In this document: positions 20,667-30,800 of the stretch, one piece after another | How positions within the stretch are numbered: position 1 is the stretch's first letter | Layout: each line of letters begins with the position of its first letter | Source: Chitinophagaceae bacterium | Lineage (GTDB): Bacteria > Bacteroidota > Bacteroidia > Chitinophagales > Chitinophagaceae | Direction: 5' to 3' | Length of the DNA stretch: 64,000 nucleotides | Assembly: GCA_947447465.1 (NCBI GenBank) | Contig: CANFKE010000007.1 | Location: forward strand, 51,803-115,802 | Notes under the pieces: generated by a model | Told to the model about the DNA's origin: nothing | The model's database searches: none | What the model saw: the letters and a program-made list of their open reading frames with translations, nothing else | Translations under genes and position numbers: made by a program

Positions 20667-20682
20667 TACGAAATAATTCGTA
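20667..20682. promoter_or_regulatory. Palindromic operator 2 (putative BlaI-type site)
   Basis: TACGAA-ATAA-TTCGTA, 25 bp from operator 1. Confidence 0.65.
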
Positions 20683-20709
20683 GGTTAAATTTCATACACG
20701 ATCAGACCA

Positions 20710-21093
20710 ATGAATAACGATAAGGTAAAGCCAACCGCTAGCGAACTGGAGATACTCAATATTCTGTGGAGCAAAGGGCCAAGCACAGTTAGGGAGATAC
20801 ACGAGGTACTTGAATTGAATAAAGACGCAGGGTACACTACCACATTGAAACTAATGCAGATAATGAATGAAAAGAATCTGCTGAAGAGAGATGAGACCAC
20901 CAAGAGTCATGTATATAGTGCTAATGTCTCTAAGGAGCGCATGCAAGGGCAAATGGTGAAGGGGATGATAGATACTATGTTCAATGGTTCTGCTTCTCAA
21001 TTAGTGATGCAGGCATTAGGTAATCATAAAGCTAATGCAAAAGAGTTGGATGAGATAAGAAAATATCTGGATGCAATGGACAAAAAGAAATAG
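20710..21093 (+). CDS. BlaI/MecI/CopY family transcriptional regulator
   Basis: KPTASELEILNILWSKGPSTVREIHEVLELNKDAGYTTTLKLMQIMNEKNLLKRDE. Confidence 0.95.
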   Translation: MNNDKVKPTASELEILNILWSKGPSTVREIHEVLELNKDAGYTTTLKLMQIMNEKNLLKRDETTKSHVYSANVSKERMQGQMVKGMIDTMFNGSASQLVMQALGNHKANAKELDEIRKYLDAMDKKK

Positions 21094-21147
21094 CTGCAAG
21101 TAATTAGTAAGAATTTACAAAAGAGCCTTTCCATAAAACAAACACAT

Positions 21148-22998
21148 ATGAACACACTTTCTTTTACTACGTTATTGACACATTCCCTTTCACGGGCATT
21201 ATTATATTCTTTATGGCAAGGATTACTTGTCTATGGTGTGTTATATGTTGTGCTTAGGGCATTACGAGAGGTGAGTGCCAGGGCCAGATATTTTATTGCT
21301 GTAGGTGGCTTTATGGCAATGGTCATCTGGTTTGCAGATACCTGGATGACGCAGTATCAAAGGCTTAAAGGGATTACAGTGTATATAACCAATGGCAATG
21401 GAATTGCAGCCCCGGCAGTTACACACCAACAAGGAGCGGGTGTGCCTGTGAGTATTGCTGATCATAGTTGGTTGAAAGAAACTATGTTGAACATGGAAAA
21501 GTATTCCTCTCCGATCATTGTATTATACAGTATCGGACTTGTACTGATGTTGTTGCGATTTGCTGTCAATCTATGGCAAGTGAGACTATTGAAGAAGAGT
21601 GGAGTAGTAGCACCCCAGGAACATCTGAATGAGCTGATAGTGCAATGGCAGGAGCAATTTAATATTACCAGACCGGTAAAACTGTTTTTATCTGCCAGAG
21701 TAGATGTGCCAATGATGTTAGGCATACTCAAACCGGTTATTTTATTGCCAGTAGCCACTATCAATCATCTAAGCATAGATCAGTTGGAAGCCATATTGTT
21801 GCATGAATTGGCGCACATCAAACGACAGGATTTTCTCTTCAATATTTTCCAGACCATTGTTGAGACCATACTCTTCTTTAATCCGTTTATATGGCTTATG
21901 TCGGCGGTTATTCGCAAGGAAAGAGAGAATTGTTGCGATGATATGGTTGTGGCGCATACTACAGATCCATTACCATACGCAAGGGCATTGGCAATTCTTG
22001 AAACCAATCGGTATGAAGGAGGTCTTAGTCTGGCAGCTACAGGAAAAAATAAAAATCTATTGTTAAACCGTATAAAAAGGATCATGGAAATGAAAAAGCA
22101 AAACATTAATTACAGTCAATTGGGCATTGCATTGATGCTGATCATCGCTATCTCTTTTTCACTGGCTATCTTCACACCGTCTTTTGCTCAGAAAGCAAAA
22201 AGTAAAATGGCGGATACAGATACCACAAAGACCACCAGAAGTTATTCTTATGAGAAAGTGATCATTGATAGTAATGGTAACAAAAAGGTGATCAGTAAAA
22301 CAGTCAATTCAAATGATGGAGGAGATGTTCAGGTTTCTTTTTCCGGCGATGATTTTGCCGGTAGTATTTCCGGAGACTTTACCAAAGCCATTTCCGATAT
22401 TGCTTTGGCTGCAACTGAAATAGCAACTGCAGTCTCTAAGATCGATAAAGAGGAGGTGGCTAAAGAAATGGCTCACGCCGGTAAAGAAATGGAGAGTGCG
22501 CAGAAGGAAATGAGGTTAGCGCGTAAGGAGATGATAAAGGCACAGAAAGAAGTAGATGCGGTCGATTGGGAGCAGGTAAGAGCTGAGATCAATAAAGGGC
22601 TTGCGGAAGCAGATAAGGCACTTAACGATCCGGAACTGAAGAAGGAGATCGCAATGGAAATAAGAAGAGGACTGGAGGAAGGAAAGGCTGCTCTGGAAGA
22701 GGCGAAGGCAGAATTGCGCAAACAGAGGGTGTCTGTTTCAGTCACATCTGATGACAACGGACCTGCACCAGCTACGCCCGAAAATAATTTTGATGAAATG
22801 CTTGACAAGATGGAGCGTGAAGGCTTAATAGATAGGAAACGTGGTTTCAATATCGTAAAGAGTGAAAATGGCACGTTGATCATCAATAATGAAATTCAAC
22901 CTAAAAGTGTATTCAAGCACTATAGTCAATATCTGGATGCCAATAACATTGTAATTAGCGGTAAAAAAGGTAAGTTGAGTATTACGGTGAATAATTAG
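21148..22998 (+). CDS. M56 (BlaR1-like) membrane metallopeptidase with charged helical C-terminal region
   Basis: HELAHIKRQD zinc motif between TM helices; C-term AKEMAHAGKEMESAQKEMRLARKEMIKAQKE... Confidence 0.92.
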   Translation: MNTLSFTTLLTHSLSRALLYSLWQGLLVYGVLYVVLRALREVSARARYFIAVGGFMAMVIWFADTWMTQYQRLKGITVYITNGNGIAAPAVTHQQGAGVPVSIADHSWLKETMLNMEKYSSPIIVLYSIGLVLMLLRFAVNLWQVRLLKKSGVVAPQEHLNELIVQWQEQFNITRPVKLFLSARVDVPMMLGILKPVILLPVATINHLSIDQLEAILLHELAHIKRQDFLFNIFQTIVETILFFNPFIWLMSAVIRKERENCCDDMVVAHTTDPLPYARALAILETNRYEGGLSLAATGKNKNLLLNRIKRIMEMKKQNINYSQLGIALMLIIAISFSLAIFTPSFAQKAKSKMADTDTTKTTRSYSYEKVIIDSNGNKKVISKTVNSNDGGDVQVSFSGDDFAGSISGDFTKAISDIALAATEIATAVSKIDKEEVAKEMAHAGKEMESAQKEMRLARKEMIKAQKEVDAVDWEQVRAEINKGLAEADKALNDPELKKEIAMEIRRGLEEGKAALEEAKAELRKQRVSVSVTSDDNGPAPATPENNFDEMLDKMEREGLIDRKRGFNIVKSENGTLIINNEIQPKSVFKHYSQYLDANNIVISGKKGKLSITVNN

Positions 22999-23020
22999 TG
23001 TGTCAACTAATTCAATAAGT

Positions 23021-23055
23021 AAAAAGCGTTCATCGGGTCACGATGAACGCTTTTT
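23021..23055. terminator. Bidirectional terminator between convergent genes
   Basis: AAAAAGCGTTCATCG / CGATGAACGCTTTTT, 15-bp stem. Confidence 0.88.
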
Positions 23056-23071
23056 AGTTTAGCAAGGTTGA

Positions 23072-23824
23072 CTAAGATTCCTTTTTATTGTGATGGAATA
23101 TTTGCTTGAACATTGCCTTTGTTTTGCCATCGCTCTTATGTTTTACATTATAGCTCAGGCTAAGCAATCCGATATGTGATTCATAGCCTTCATATGGCTT
23201 CTGTCCGTTCGATGTATAGTTTTGGTTCATGAAGTTGCCCGGATAGTACTGCAACTTAACCGTGAATCCGCTATTGATGCATATTCCGGCAAAAATATAG
23301 GGCATCACTGGGTTCACTCTGTCGCTAAACCATTCATTGAATTTGTGCTTATTATTGCGCCCGTTGGTAAATACTTTTTCTTTGTAGTTGGTAGGAATAT
23401 CTATACCTCCGCCCAGTAAGCAATAAGTTCCTTTACTTTTCAAATTCCCTATCTTTATACCTACCGGAACGCCAATTGCATATACTCTATGCTTTATGGT
23501 TGAGTTACTCCATCCCGATCCTGTAGTGTTGGTGTATTTTTCAATGTAACCCAGATTTTTGACACCTATGCCGGTGTAGATACCAAAGTGTTGACTCAGA
23601 TCGCGGTTAAAATTCATGCCTGAATTGATAAAGTAGCTGAAGCGGGGTATTGCCGAGCTGTTGCTTACTGTCAAAAAAGGTAGGGAGAACAATGCACCAT
23701 CAAGAGAACTGGAAGCGTACATCTTATTGGCTTTGGGGGGTAGCGGGTCTGTTGTTGCGGTTTGGGCTATGCAGCTGACAGAAAATGCAGCTATAAGTGT
23801 TGGGAGTGCTAAAAATCTTTTCAT
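23072..23824 (-). CDS. Outer-membrane beta-barrel-like hypothetical protein
   Basis: Signal peptide; alternating hydrophobic strands with GIYTGIGVKNLGY, YAIGVPVGIKIG typical of small OM barrels. Confidence 0.7.
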   Translation of the reverse strand: MKRFLALPTLIAAFSVSCIAQTATTDPLPPKANKMYASSSLDGALFSLPFLTVSNSSAIPRFSYFINSGMNFNRDLSQHFGIYTGIGVKNLGYIEKYTNTTGSGWSNSTIKHRVYAIGVPVGIKIGNLKSKGTYCLLGGGIDIPTNYKEKVFTNGRNNKHKFNEWFSDRVNPVMPYIFAGICINSGFTVKLQYYPGNFMNQNYTSNGQKPYEGYESHIGLLSLSYNVKHKSDGKTKAMFKQIFHHNKKES

Positions 23825-23972
23825 GTATGTTAGTTTGGGGTAAAGGTATAAAACGTTTTAACTGCAAAAATTACAGTTTTTATGCTTTGGCATAGCTATT
23901 GCCTATTATCTTTACTATCCTTATTTCATTATCAGGGATGATTTATTTGTCATAATGTCTTAATTATTATAA

Positions 23973-26375
23973 ATGTTAGATATGTTTTTTGGCCAAAATG
24001 AGCATGAAATGGAGTTTATGCCCATAGTGCCTTTAGGAGAAGACGAAATGGATGACCAGGAGAAGAATTCGATTCCTTCTGAGTTGCCCATCGTGGTTTT
24101 GCGAAATACAGTGCTTTTCCCTAACGTTGTTTTGCCTATTACAGTATCGCGCGATAAATCGGTAAAGGCTATTGCCGAGGCGCAGAAAGGTGATAAGTGG
24201 ATAGGTGTGGTTGCTCAGAAAGATAGTACCAATGATGACCCGGGTACCGACGATATATATCATGTAGGAACGCTTGCCAAAGTGGTGAAGCAGATAAAGA
24301 TGCCTGATGGTAATATTACCATATTCATCATGGGCAGAATGAGGTTCAAGATCGACAGTATTTCGCAGACAGACCCTTATATGTCGGCGCATGTAAGCTA
24401 TCTTGAAGATATTTATCCTAAAGAAGATGCTTCTTTCGATGCTTTAATGTCATCTATCAAAGATTATTCTGAGAAGATAGCGCAGATGTCGCCCAATATT
24501 CCTTCCGAAGCATCTATAGTTTTAAGAAATATTGAGCAGCAGAGTTTTCTCATGCACTTTATTGCCAGCAATATATCTTCTAAACTTACGGATAAGCAGG
24601 CATTACTGGAAGAGAATGATGTACAGAAAAGAGCTGAAAAACTCTTTCAATTGCTGCAGACAGAGTTGCAGTTGGTAGAGCTGAAGAATGAGATAACCAA
24701 TAAGACCCGTGCGGATATAGATAAGCAGCAGCGTGAATACTTCTTGCAACAGCAAATGAAGTCTATTCGCGAGGAGTTGGGTGGAGATCCTAACGATAGA
24801 GAAATAAAGGATCTTATCAAGCGTGCAGAGGAAAAAAAGTGGACTGATGGTGCAAAGGAACTTTTCAAGAAGAATATAGAGAAGCTGGAGCGAATGCATC
24901 CCAGCACACCAGATTATTCGGTTATTTATAATCATCTTGATCTCATGTTAGATCTTCCGTGGGGCACTTACACTGAAGATAGTTATGATCTGAAAAATGC
25001 ACAGAAGGTGTTGGATGAAGATCATTACGGCATGGAGAAGATCAAGGATCGTATTCTCGAATATCTTGCGGTCCTGAAGCTGAAAGGGGATATGAAATCG
25101 CCGATACTTTGCTTTGTAGGGCCTCCGGGTATTGGTAAGACATCGCTTGGTCGCAGCATAGCCAATGCTATTCATCGTAAGTATGTAAGACTTAGTCTTG
25201 GCGGATTGCATGATGAGAGTGAACTGCGTGGTCATCGTAAGACCTACATCGGCGCTATGCCGGGTCGCATCATACAATCTATCAGGAAGATAAAATCAGC
25301 AAACCCTGTGTTTATTCTCGATGAGATAGACAAGATAGGAAAGGATTTCAGAGGCGATCCAAGTTCTGCTTTGCTGGAAATATTGGATCCGGAGCAGAAC
25401 AGCACGTTTTATGATAACTATCTGGAGCTTGAATTTGACCTTTCTAAGGTACTCTTCATAGCCACTGCCAATAGTTTGAGCGATATACAACCCGCATTGC
25501 GCGATAGGTTGGAGATCATTCAACTTTCTGGTTATTCAGCAGAAGAGAAGACCGAGATAGCTAAGCGACACCTGATACCTAAGCAGAAAGAAATGCACGG
25601 CCTCACTAAGGTTCCTATGAAGTTTGCTGATAAGGTAATAGTGAAGCTTATACAAGATTATACACGTGAGAGTGGAGTAAGAGAGCTGGACAGGATCATA
25701 GCGGCAATAATGCGCAATATGGCCAAGCAGGTTGCTATGGATGAAGTAGTAGATAAGCAGGTAGCTCCCGAGTTCATTGAAACAGTATTGGGTAAGCCTA
25801 AATACACCAACGATATTTATACCAAAGGGCACCCGACGGGTGTTGTAGTAGGACTGGCTTGGACATCGGTAGGAGGAGATATTCTATTTATTGAAACCTC
25901 ATTATCTAAAGGTAAAGGCAATGTCACGCTTACAGGCAATTTAGGCAATGTTATGAAGGAAAGTGCTACAACGGCACTGTCTTATCTGAAGGCACACGCT
26001 GCTGATTACAATATCAGCTATGAGCAGTTGGAAGAGACGAATGTGCATGTGCATGTTCCTGAAGGTGCTGTTCCTAAAGATGGACCTAGCGCCGGTATTA
26101 CCATGTTCACTTCATTGGCGTCAGCATATACAGGTCGTAAGGTCAAGCCATATTTTGCTATGACAGGCGAGATCACATTACGTGGTCAGGTATTGCCGGT
26201 AGGGGGCATCAAGGAAAAAGTATTAGCGGCTAAACGTGCAGGTATTAAGGATGTGATATTGCCTATGCAGAATGAAAAGGATGTAGATGAGATCAATAAA
26301 GCATATATAAAGGGAGTAAGGTTCCACTATGTGTCTGATGTGAATCAGGTGTTGGGTCTTGCTTTGGCTAAGTAG
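23973..26375 (+). CDS. lon: ATP-dependent Lon protease
   Basis: LAN domain, [23 protein letters not shown], and proteolytic [18 protein letters not shown]. Confidence 0.98.
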   Translation: MLDMFFGQNEHEMEFMPIVPLGEDEMDDQEKNSIPSELPIVVLRNTVLFPNVVLPITVSRDKSVKAIAEAQKGDKWIGVVAQKDSTNDDPGTDDIYHVGTLAKVVKQIKMPDGNITIFIMGRMRFKIDSISQTDPYMSAHVSYLEDIYPKEDASFDALMSSIKDYSEKIAQMSPNIPSEASIVLRNIEQQSFLMHFIASNISSKLTDKQALLEENDVQKRAEKLFQLLQTELQLVELKNEITNKTRADIDKQQREYFLQQQMKSIREELGGDPNDREIKDLIKRAEEKKWTDGAKELFKKNIEKLERMHPSTPDYSVIYNHLDLMLDLPWGTYTEDSYDLKNAQKVLDEDHYGMEKIKDRILEYLAVLKLKGDMKSPILCFVGPPGIGKTSLGRSIANAIHRKYVRLSLGGLHDESELRGHRKTYIGAMPGRIIQSIRKIKSANPVFILDEIDKIGKDFRGDPSSALLEILDPEQNSTFYDNYLELEFDLSKVLFIATANSLSDIQPALRDRLEIIQLSGYSAEEKTEIAKRHLIPKQKEMHGLTKVPMKFADKVIVKLIQDYTRESGVRELDRIIAAIMRNMAKQVAMDEVVDKQVAPEFIETVLGKPKYTNDIYTKGHPTGVVVGLAWTSVGGDILFIETSLSKGKGNVTLTGNLGNVMKESATTALSYLKAHAADYNISYEQLEETNVHVHVPEGAVPKDGPSAGITMFTSLASAYTGRKVKPYFAMTGEITLRGQVLPVGGIKEKVLAAKRAGIKDVILPMQNEKDVDEINKAYIKGVRFHYVSDVNQVLGLALAK

Positions 26376-26395
26376 CGCAAGGCTATCATACAATG

Positions 26396-26436
26396 CAAAT
26401 GGCTGCTTCTTAGGAGGCAGCCATTTGTATTTTTGA
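26396..26436 (+). terminator. Terminator after lon
   Basis: CAAATGGCTGC / GGCAGCCATTTG then TATTTTTG. Confidence 0.75.
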
Positions 26437-26448
26437 CAGTTATTTAAT

Positions 26449-27525
26449 TTATAGTGTTATACCAAACTTATTCCCGATTTTGCCCAGTTCATTAAACACG
26501 CTTTCGTTGATCGGTATGCCTTCTTTCATGCGTATTGCTTCCATTTCTCTCTCCGGGTCGCCGGGTATCAATACCTTTTCATGGCCGGGAGCTGGTGTTG
26601 CGGCTCTGAAGCGACCTATCCAATTGTCCATGTGATCTTTAAACTCATCTGCCGGTCTGAATGCATCTACCCTCATAGCGCCAAAGAAGTGACCGAGACC
26701 CTTGCCAGGCATATTTTCAGGCATTGGTACATAAGCAGGGAAGGGTGGAGCCCAAGGACCATAGCTGGCACCGCTGAGTACTGCGGAGAAGATATCAACA
26801 ATGCTACCTAAAGCATAGCCTTTGTGGCTCCCGTGTTCGCGGTCGCTCCCCAATGGTAGCATGATGCCGCCATCTTTCAGCGCGTGAGCATTATTGGTAT
26901 CACTACCTGCTGCATCTTGCACCCAGCCTGTTGGCGCATCTCCGTTTTTACGTTGCAATATTTCCAGTTTACCATTTGATGCGGTTGTTGTTGCAAAGTC
27001 TGCAACAAAGGCTGGTTGTTTATTTGCGGGTATGGCCACTGCTATCGGATTAGTGCCCAACATACGTTCTATCGAGAAGGTTGGCGCAACTAGTGCGCTT
27101 GCATTGGTCATGGCAATACCGGTCATGTCATGTTCCAGTGCCATCATAGCATGGTATCCTGCAATGCCAAAGTGGTTACTGTTGCGAACACTTACCCATC
27201 CTGTTCCGGCATTAGTTGCTTTATCAATGGCTACTTGCATAGCAAAAGGTGCTACCACCAGCCCCAGTCCTGCATCTCCGTCAACAACTGCGGTAGATGG
27301 TGTTTGGTACGTGATCTTAATATCTGGGGTGGCATTTATTCTGCCGGCTTCCCATAGTCTGATGTAGCCTGTAAGACGGGCTATACCATGACTATCTATT
27401 CCTCTTACATCAGCAGATAAAAGAACTTTTGTTGCAGTTGTCGCATCTTTTTCGCTGCAGCCAATAGCTGTGAATACCGAATGAGTGAATTGGTAAAGAT
27501 TGTTGTAAGTGAAGGTTTGCTCCAT
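26449..27525 (-). CDS. Malate/L-lactate dehydrogenase family (Ldh2-like) oxidoreductase
   Basis: RGIDSHGIARLTGYI, GNSNHFGIAGYHAM-like, GTNPIAVAIPA, GSHKGYALGSIVDI. Confidence 0.93.
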   Translation of the reverse strand: MEQTFTYNNLYQFTHSVFTAIGCSEKDATTATKVLLSADVRGIDSHGIARLTGYIRLWEAGRINATPDIKITYQTPSTAVVDGDAGLGLVVAPFAMQVAIDKATNAGTGWVSVRNSNHFGIAGYHAMMALEHDMTGIAMTNASALVAPTFSIERMLGTNPIAVAIPANKQPAFVADFATTTASNGKLEILQRKNGDAPTGWVQDAAGSDTNNAHALKDGGIMLPLGSDREHGSHKGYALGSIVDIFSAVLSGASYGPWAPPFPAYVPMPENMPGKGLGHFFGAMRVDAFRPADEFKDHMDNWIGRFRAATPAPGHEKVLIPGDPEREMEAIRMKEGIPINESVFNELGKIGNKFGITL

Positions 27526-27860
27526 TCGGTAAAATTACCATAAACGCGGAGCCTAAATCACAAATTTGATGAAAAAAACTGTTTCGATTTTTCCCTGGTA
27601 ATTAAAACGAAAATTCTTAAATTAAAACATATTGCAAAACAATAAGAAGTTAAAATATTAACCAAATGTTATTAAAATGCCATTCAAATAATAAAATAAT
27701 TTAATTAAATACGCTTTTTATCCAAAAAATACTACTTGTATTTGTTTTTTATGCGTTTATTTTCTGTAGATTTACTTCTATTGAATATTATTTTATAATT
27801 AAGAAAATAAATATAATTATTAAGAGAATACTCGATTACCTGAAATTAAAATTTGTCAAA

Positions 27861-30800
27861 ATGAAAAAACTGTACGCTCTCATTATTGTTTGTTTTTTTT
27901 GGTGTAATGTGATAATTGGCCAAATCACAGTCAATCAAAGTTTCGACTCATATGCACTGCCATCAGGATGGGCTAGGTCTATTGTTGGTGGTAGTTACAA
28001 TTGGGTATTCAGTGGAAATTTAACTAGTCCGACACCAGGGGCTCATACCGGGGCAAGCATGGCAGCCTATAATGCTTACAACGCAGCTTCTGGTAATGCT
28101 TCAATGCTCATTACTCCGGTTATAAATAATGTTGGGGTCCAATCAACTACTAACACTTTTTCATTTTGGGTTTACAGGGGTACGGGTGCTAATTTATCGG
28201 GCACTGACGTGATATTTGTATTGATCAATACGGCTCCAAATCAAACTGGAGCAGTGCAGTTAGGATATATTCCACGCAAATCAAACGTAGCTACATCAGG
28301 TACAACTTCCGGTAATTCTACCCCAGGAGGAAATTCATGGCAACAATACACATTTACAATACCTTCTTCTTATAATACATCTACAAACTATATTATTTTC
28401 CAGGCTCAGGCAGGTTCATTAGGGTATGACATATATCTCGATGATGTCTCCTACAAAGAGTATCCTCTTGTTGCTTCTGTGTCCTCTTTATCGTTCGGAA
28501 ATGTTTGTACCGGTACTTCATCTGCTGTTCAGTCGTTTGGTGTTTCTGCTGCAGCATCCACATACGGTGCCAATCTTACGCCATCAAGTGGTAATATTAC
28601 TGTAACTCCACCCACCGGTTATGAGGTCTCACTTACTGGAACAGGCGGTTGGAGCAGTTCTAGCGTACTAGTTCCCTACAGTGGTGGAGCATTATCATCA
28701 ACTAATGTTTATGTTCGCTTATCTCCATCATCTGTTGGTACCTATAATGGTAATATTACATTGTCGGGTGGTGGTGCGTCTTATGTCATTGCAGTAACAG
28801 GTTCGGCGCCATCACCGTCACTTTCTGTGACTCCCTCGGTCAATTTATCTACAGCAATAAGCACAACGTCATTGCCGCAGAATATTTCTTTATCGGGTAG
28901 CTGTCTTACCAACAATATTACGGTAACACCGCCGTCAGGTTTCTTTGGAGTATGGAATGGCAGCTCCTATGTTACTTCCGGTTTTACCATTACAGCAAGT
29001 GGCAACTATGGGCCGGCTTCAATACCAGTGGTCTTTAACGCTCCGGGATCGGCCGGAACCACAGGGCCTCAGAATATATCATTTGCCAGTACCGGTGCGA
29101 CTACTGTAAATACAGCAGCAACAGGTTACGCAACAAACCCCATTGCCGCCGGTACCTATACATACGGTACGGGGGGAACTTACCCTACATTGGCGGCTGC
29201 AATAACCGCATTGAACACAAATGGTATTTCAGGTGCGGTAAGTTTAAAATCTAATGTAAACGGCTGGACGGAAACTGCTCCTGCAGGTGGCTATAAATTG
29301 GGTAGTTCTATTCTCAACGGATATCTGGCTGGGGGGGCTCAGTTGGCAATTTTCGGCTATATCGGGGGTAGTAATACAACGATCACAGCTTTTACTCCCG
29401 GCACGGGAACGAGCGATTGTATTTTTAGTTTGAACGGATGTGATAATGTAACGATAAATGGAATCAACCTTCAGGAAAATGCTAGTAACGTCACTGCCAC
29501 AACACAAATGGAGTATGGATATGGTCTGTTTAATCTGAATAGCTCCGTGCCATATGATGGTTGCCAGAACGATCTTATCAAGAACTGTACGATAACACTC
29601 AATAAAACGAATACAAATATAAGCGCGGGAATCGGGTCGGCTCATATTACAAATGCAGGTACGGCTGTTACTCCATCTGCAATAGGGGATCTCCATAGTA
29701 GCAATCAATTCTATGCTAATACTATTTCTAATTGTGGTATACCAATAAATTTAGTTGGTTATGCCGCATCATCGCCCTATACCTTGTATGATCAGAATAA
29801 TGATGTTGGTGGCACATCTTTCTCTACAGGAAATACTTTCACAAATTGGGGGGCTACCGTTGCGGGATTTAATGGTTATGGTATAAATCTCCAAAATCAG
29901 AATAATGCCAACGCTTCATATAATTCAATGAACAATGCCAGTGGTGGCAGCAATAACATTAATTCGCTTTATGGCGTAAACTGCACCGGAACGAATTCAA
30001 CGTTCACTGTTAACAATAACACGATCATCCTGAATGAAACCAGCAATGCCACCAGCAATACAATAATAGCTATCAATGCTCCGTCTTCCGGATGTGCACT
30101 GGTGGCCAGCAGTAACACAATCACAATAAACCAGACAGCCGGAACTGGGGCTCCGTTAACAGGTGTCAATTTTGTGGGCGCAGGTCTTACATCTCAGTAT
30201 AATACTATGACAATAGTTCAGGCTGTGAGTGGAACACTTTCTAATGTGTATGGAGTATATAGTAATGGTACCGGGGTATCGCTGGTTTCAGGAAATGCGA
30301 TCACATTGAGCAATAATGCATCCGCTACCACAGCCCAGAATTCCGGAATTTTTGTGGCCTCCGGAAGCAGTTGTGCCATAGAGAGTAATACAATTATAGC
30401 TACATTAGTAACAAGCGGGTTATCAACAGGTATTTACAACGCAGTAGCATCGCCAACCCTTAAAATGAACTCCAATATTGTTAATTTCTCAAATTCCTCG
30501 GCCGCCAGCACAGTATATGGTATCAGGAATGTTGCCACTAACAATATACAACAGATGAATGGTAATACTATTACAATTTCTTCGCCATCCGCTACTTCAG
30601 GAAACAACTATGGAATATCAAATGCAGGTGGCGCATCAGCTAGTCTCGATTGTAATAACAATAACATCACCGTTACAGATTATGCGTCTTATGGTATCTA
30701 TAATGTTACAACAAACAATAGCCCGACAGGGAATTTTAATAATAATACAATAACCGTTGTGGGAACAACGGGTACAAACTATGGCATATATAATAACGGG

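Noticed and set aside
22473-22886. 137-aa Ser-rich minus-strand ORF in the M56 gene
   Set aside because: Reverse complement of the KEM/AEA-rich helical region; composition artefact
24603-25832. Several minus-strand ORFs opposite lon
   Set aside because: Shadow ORFs of a conserved essential-type gene
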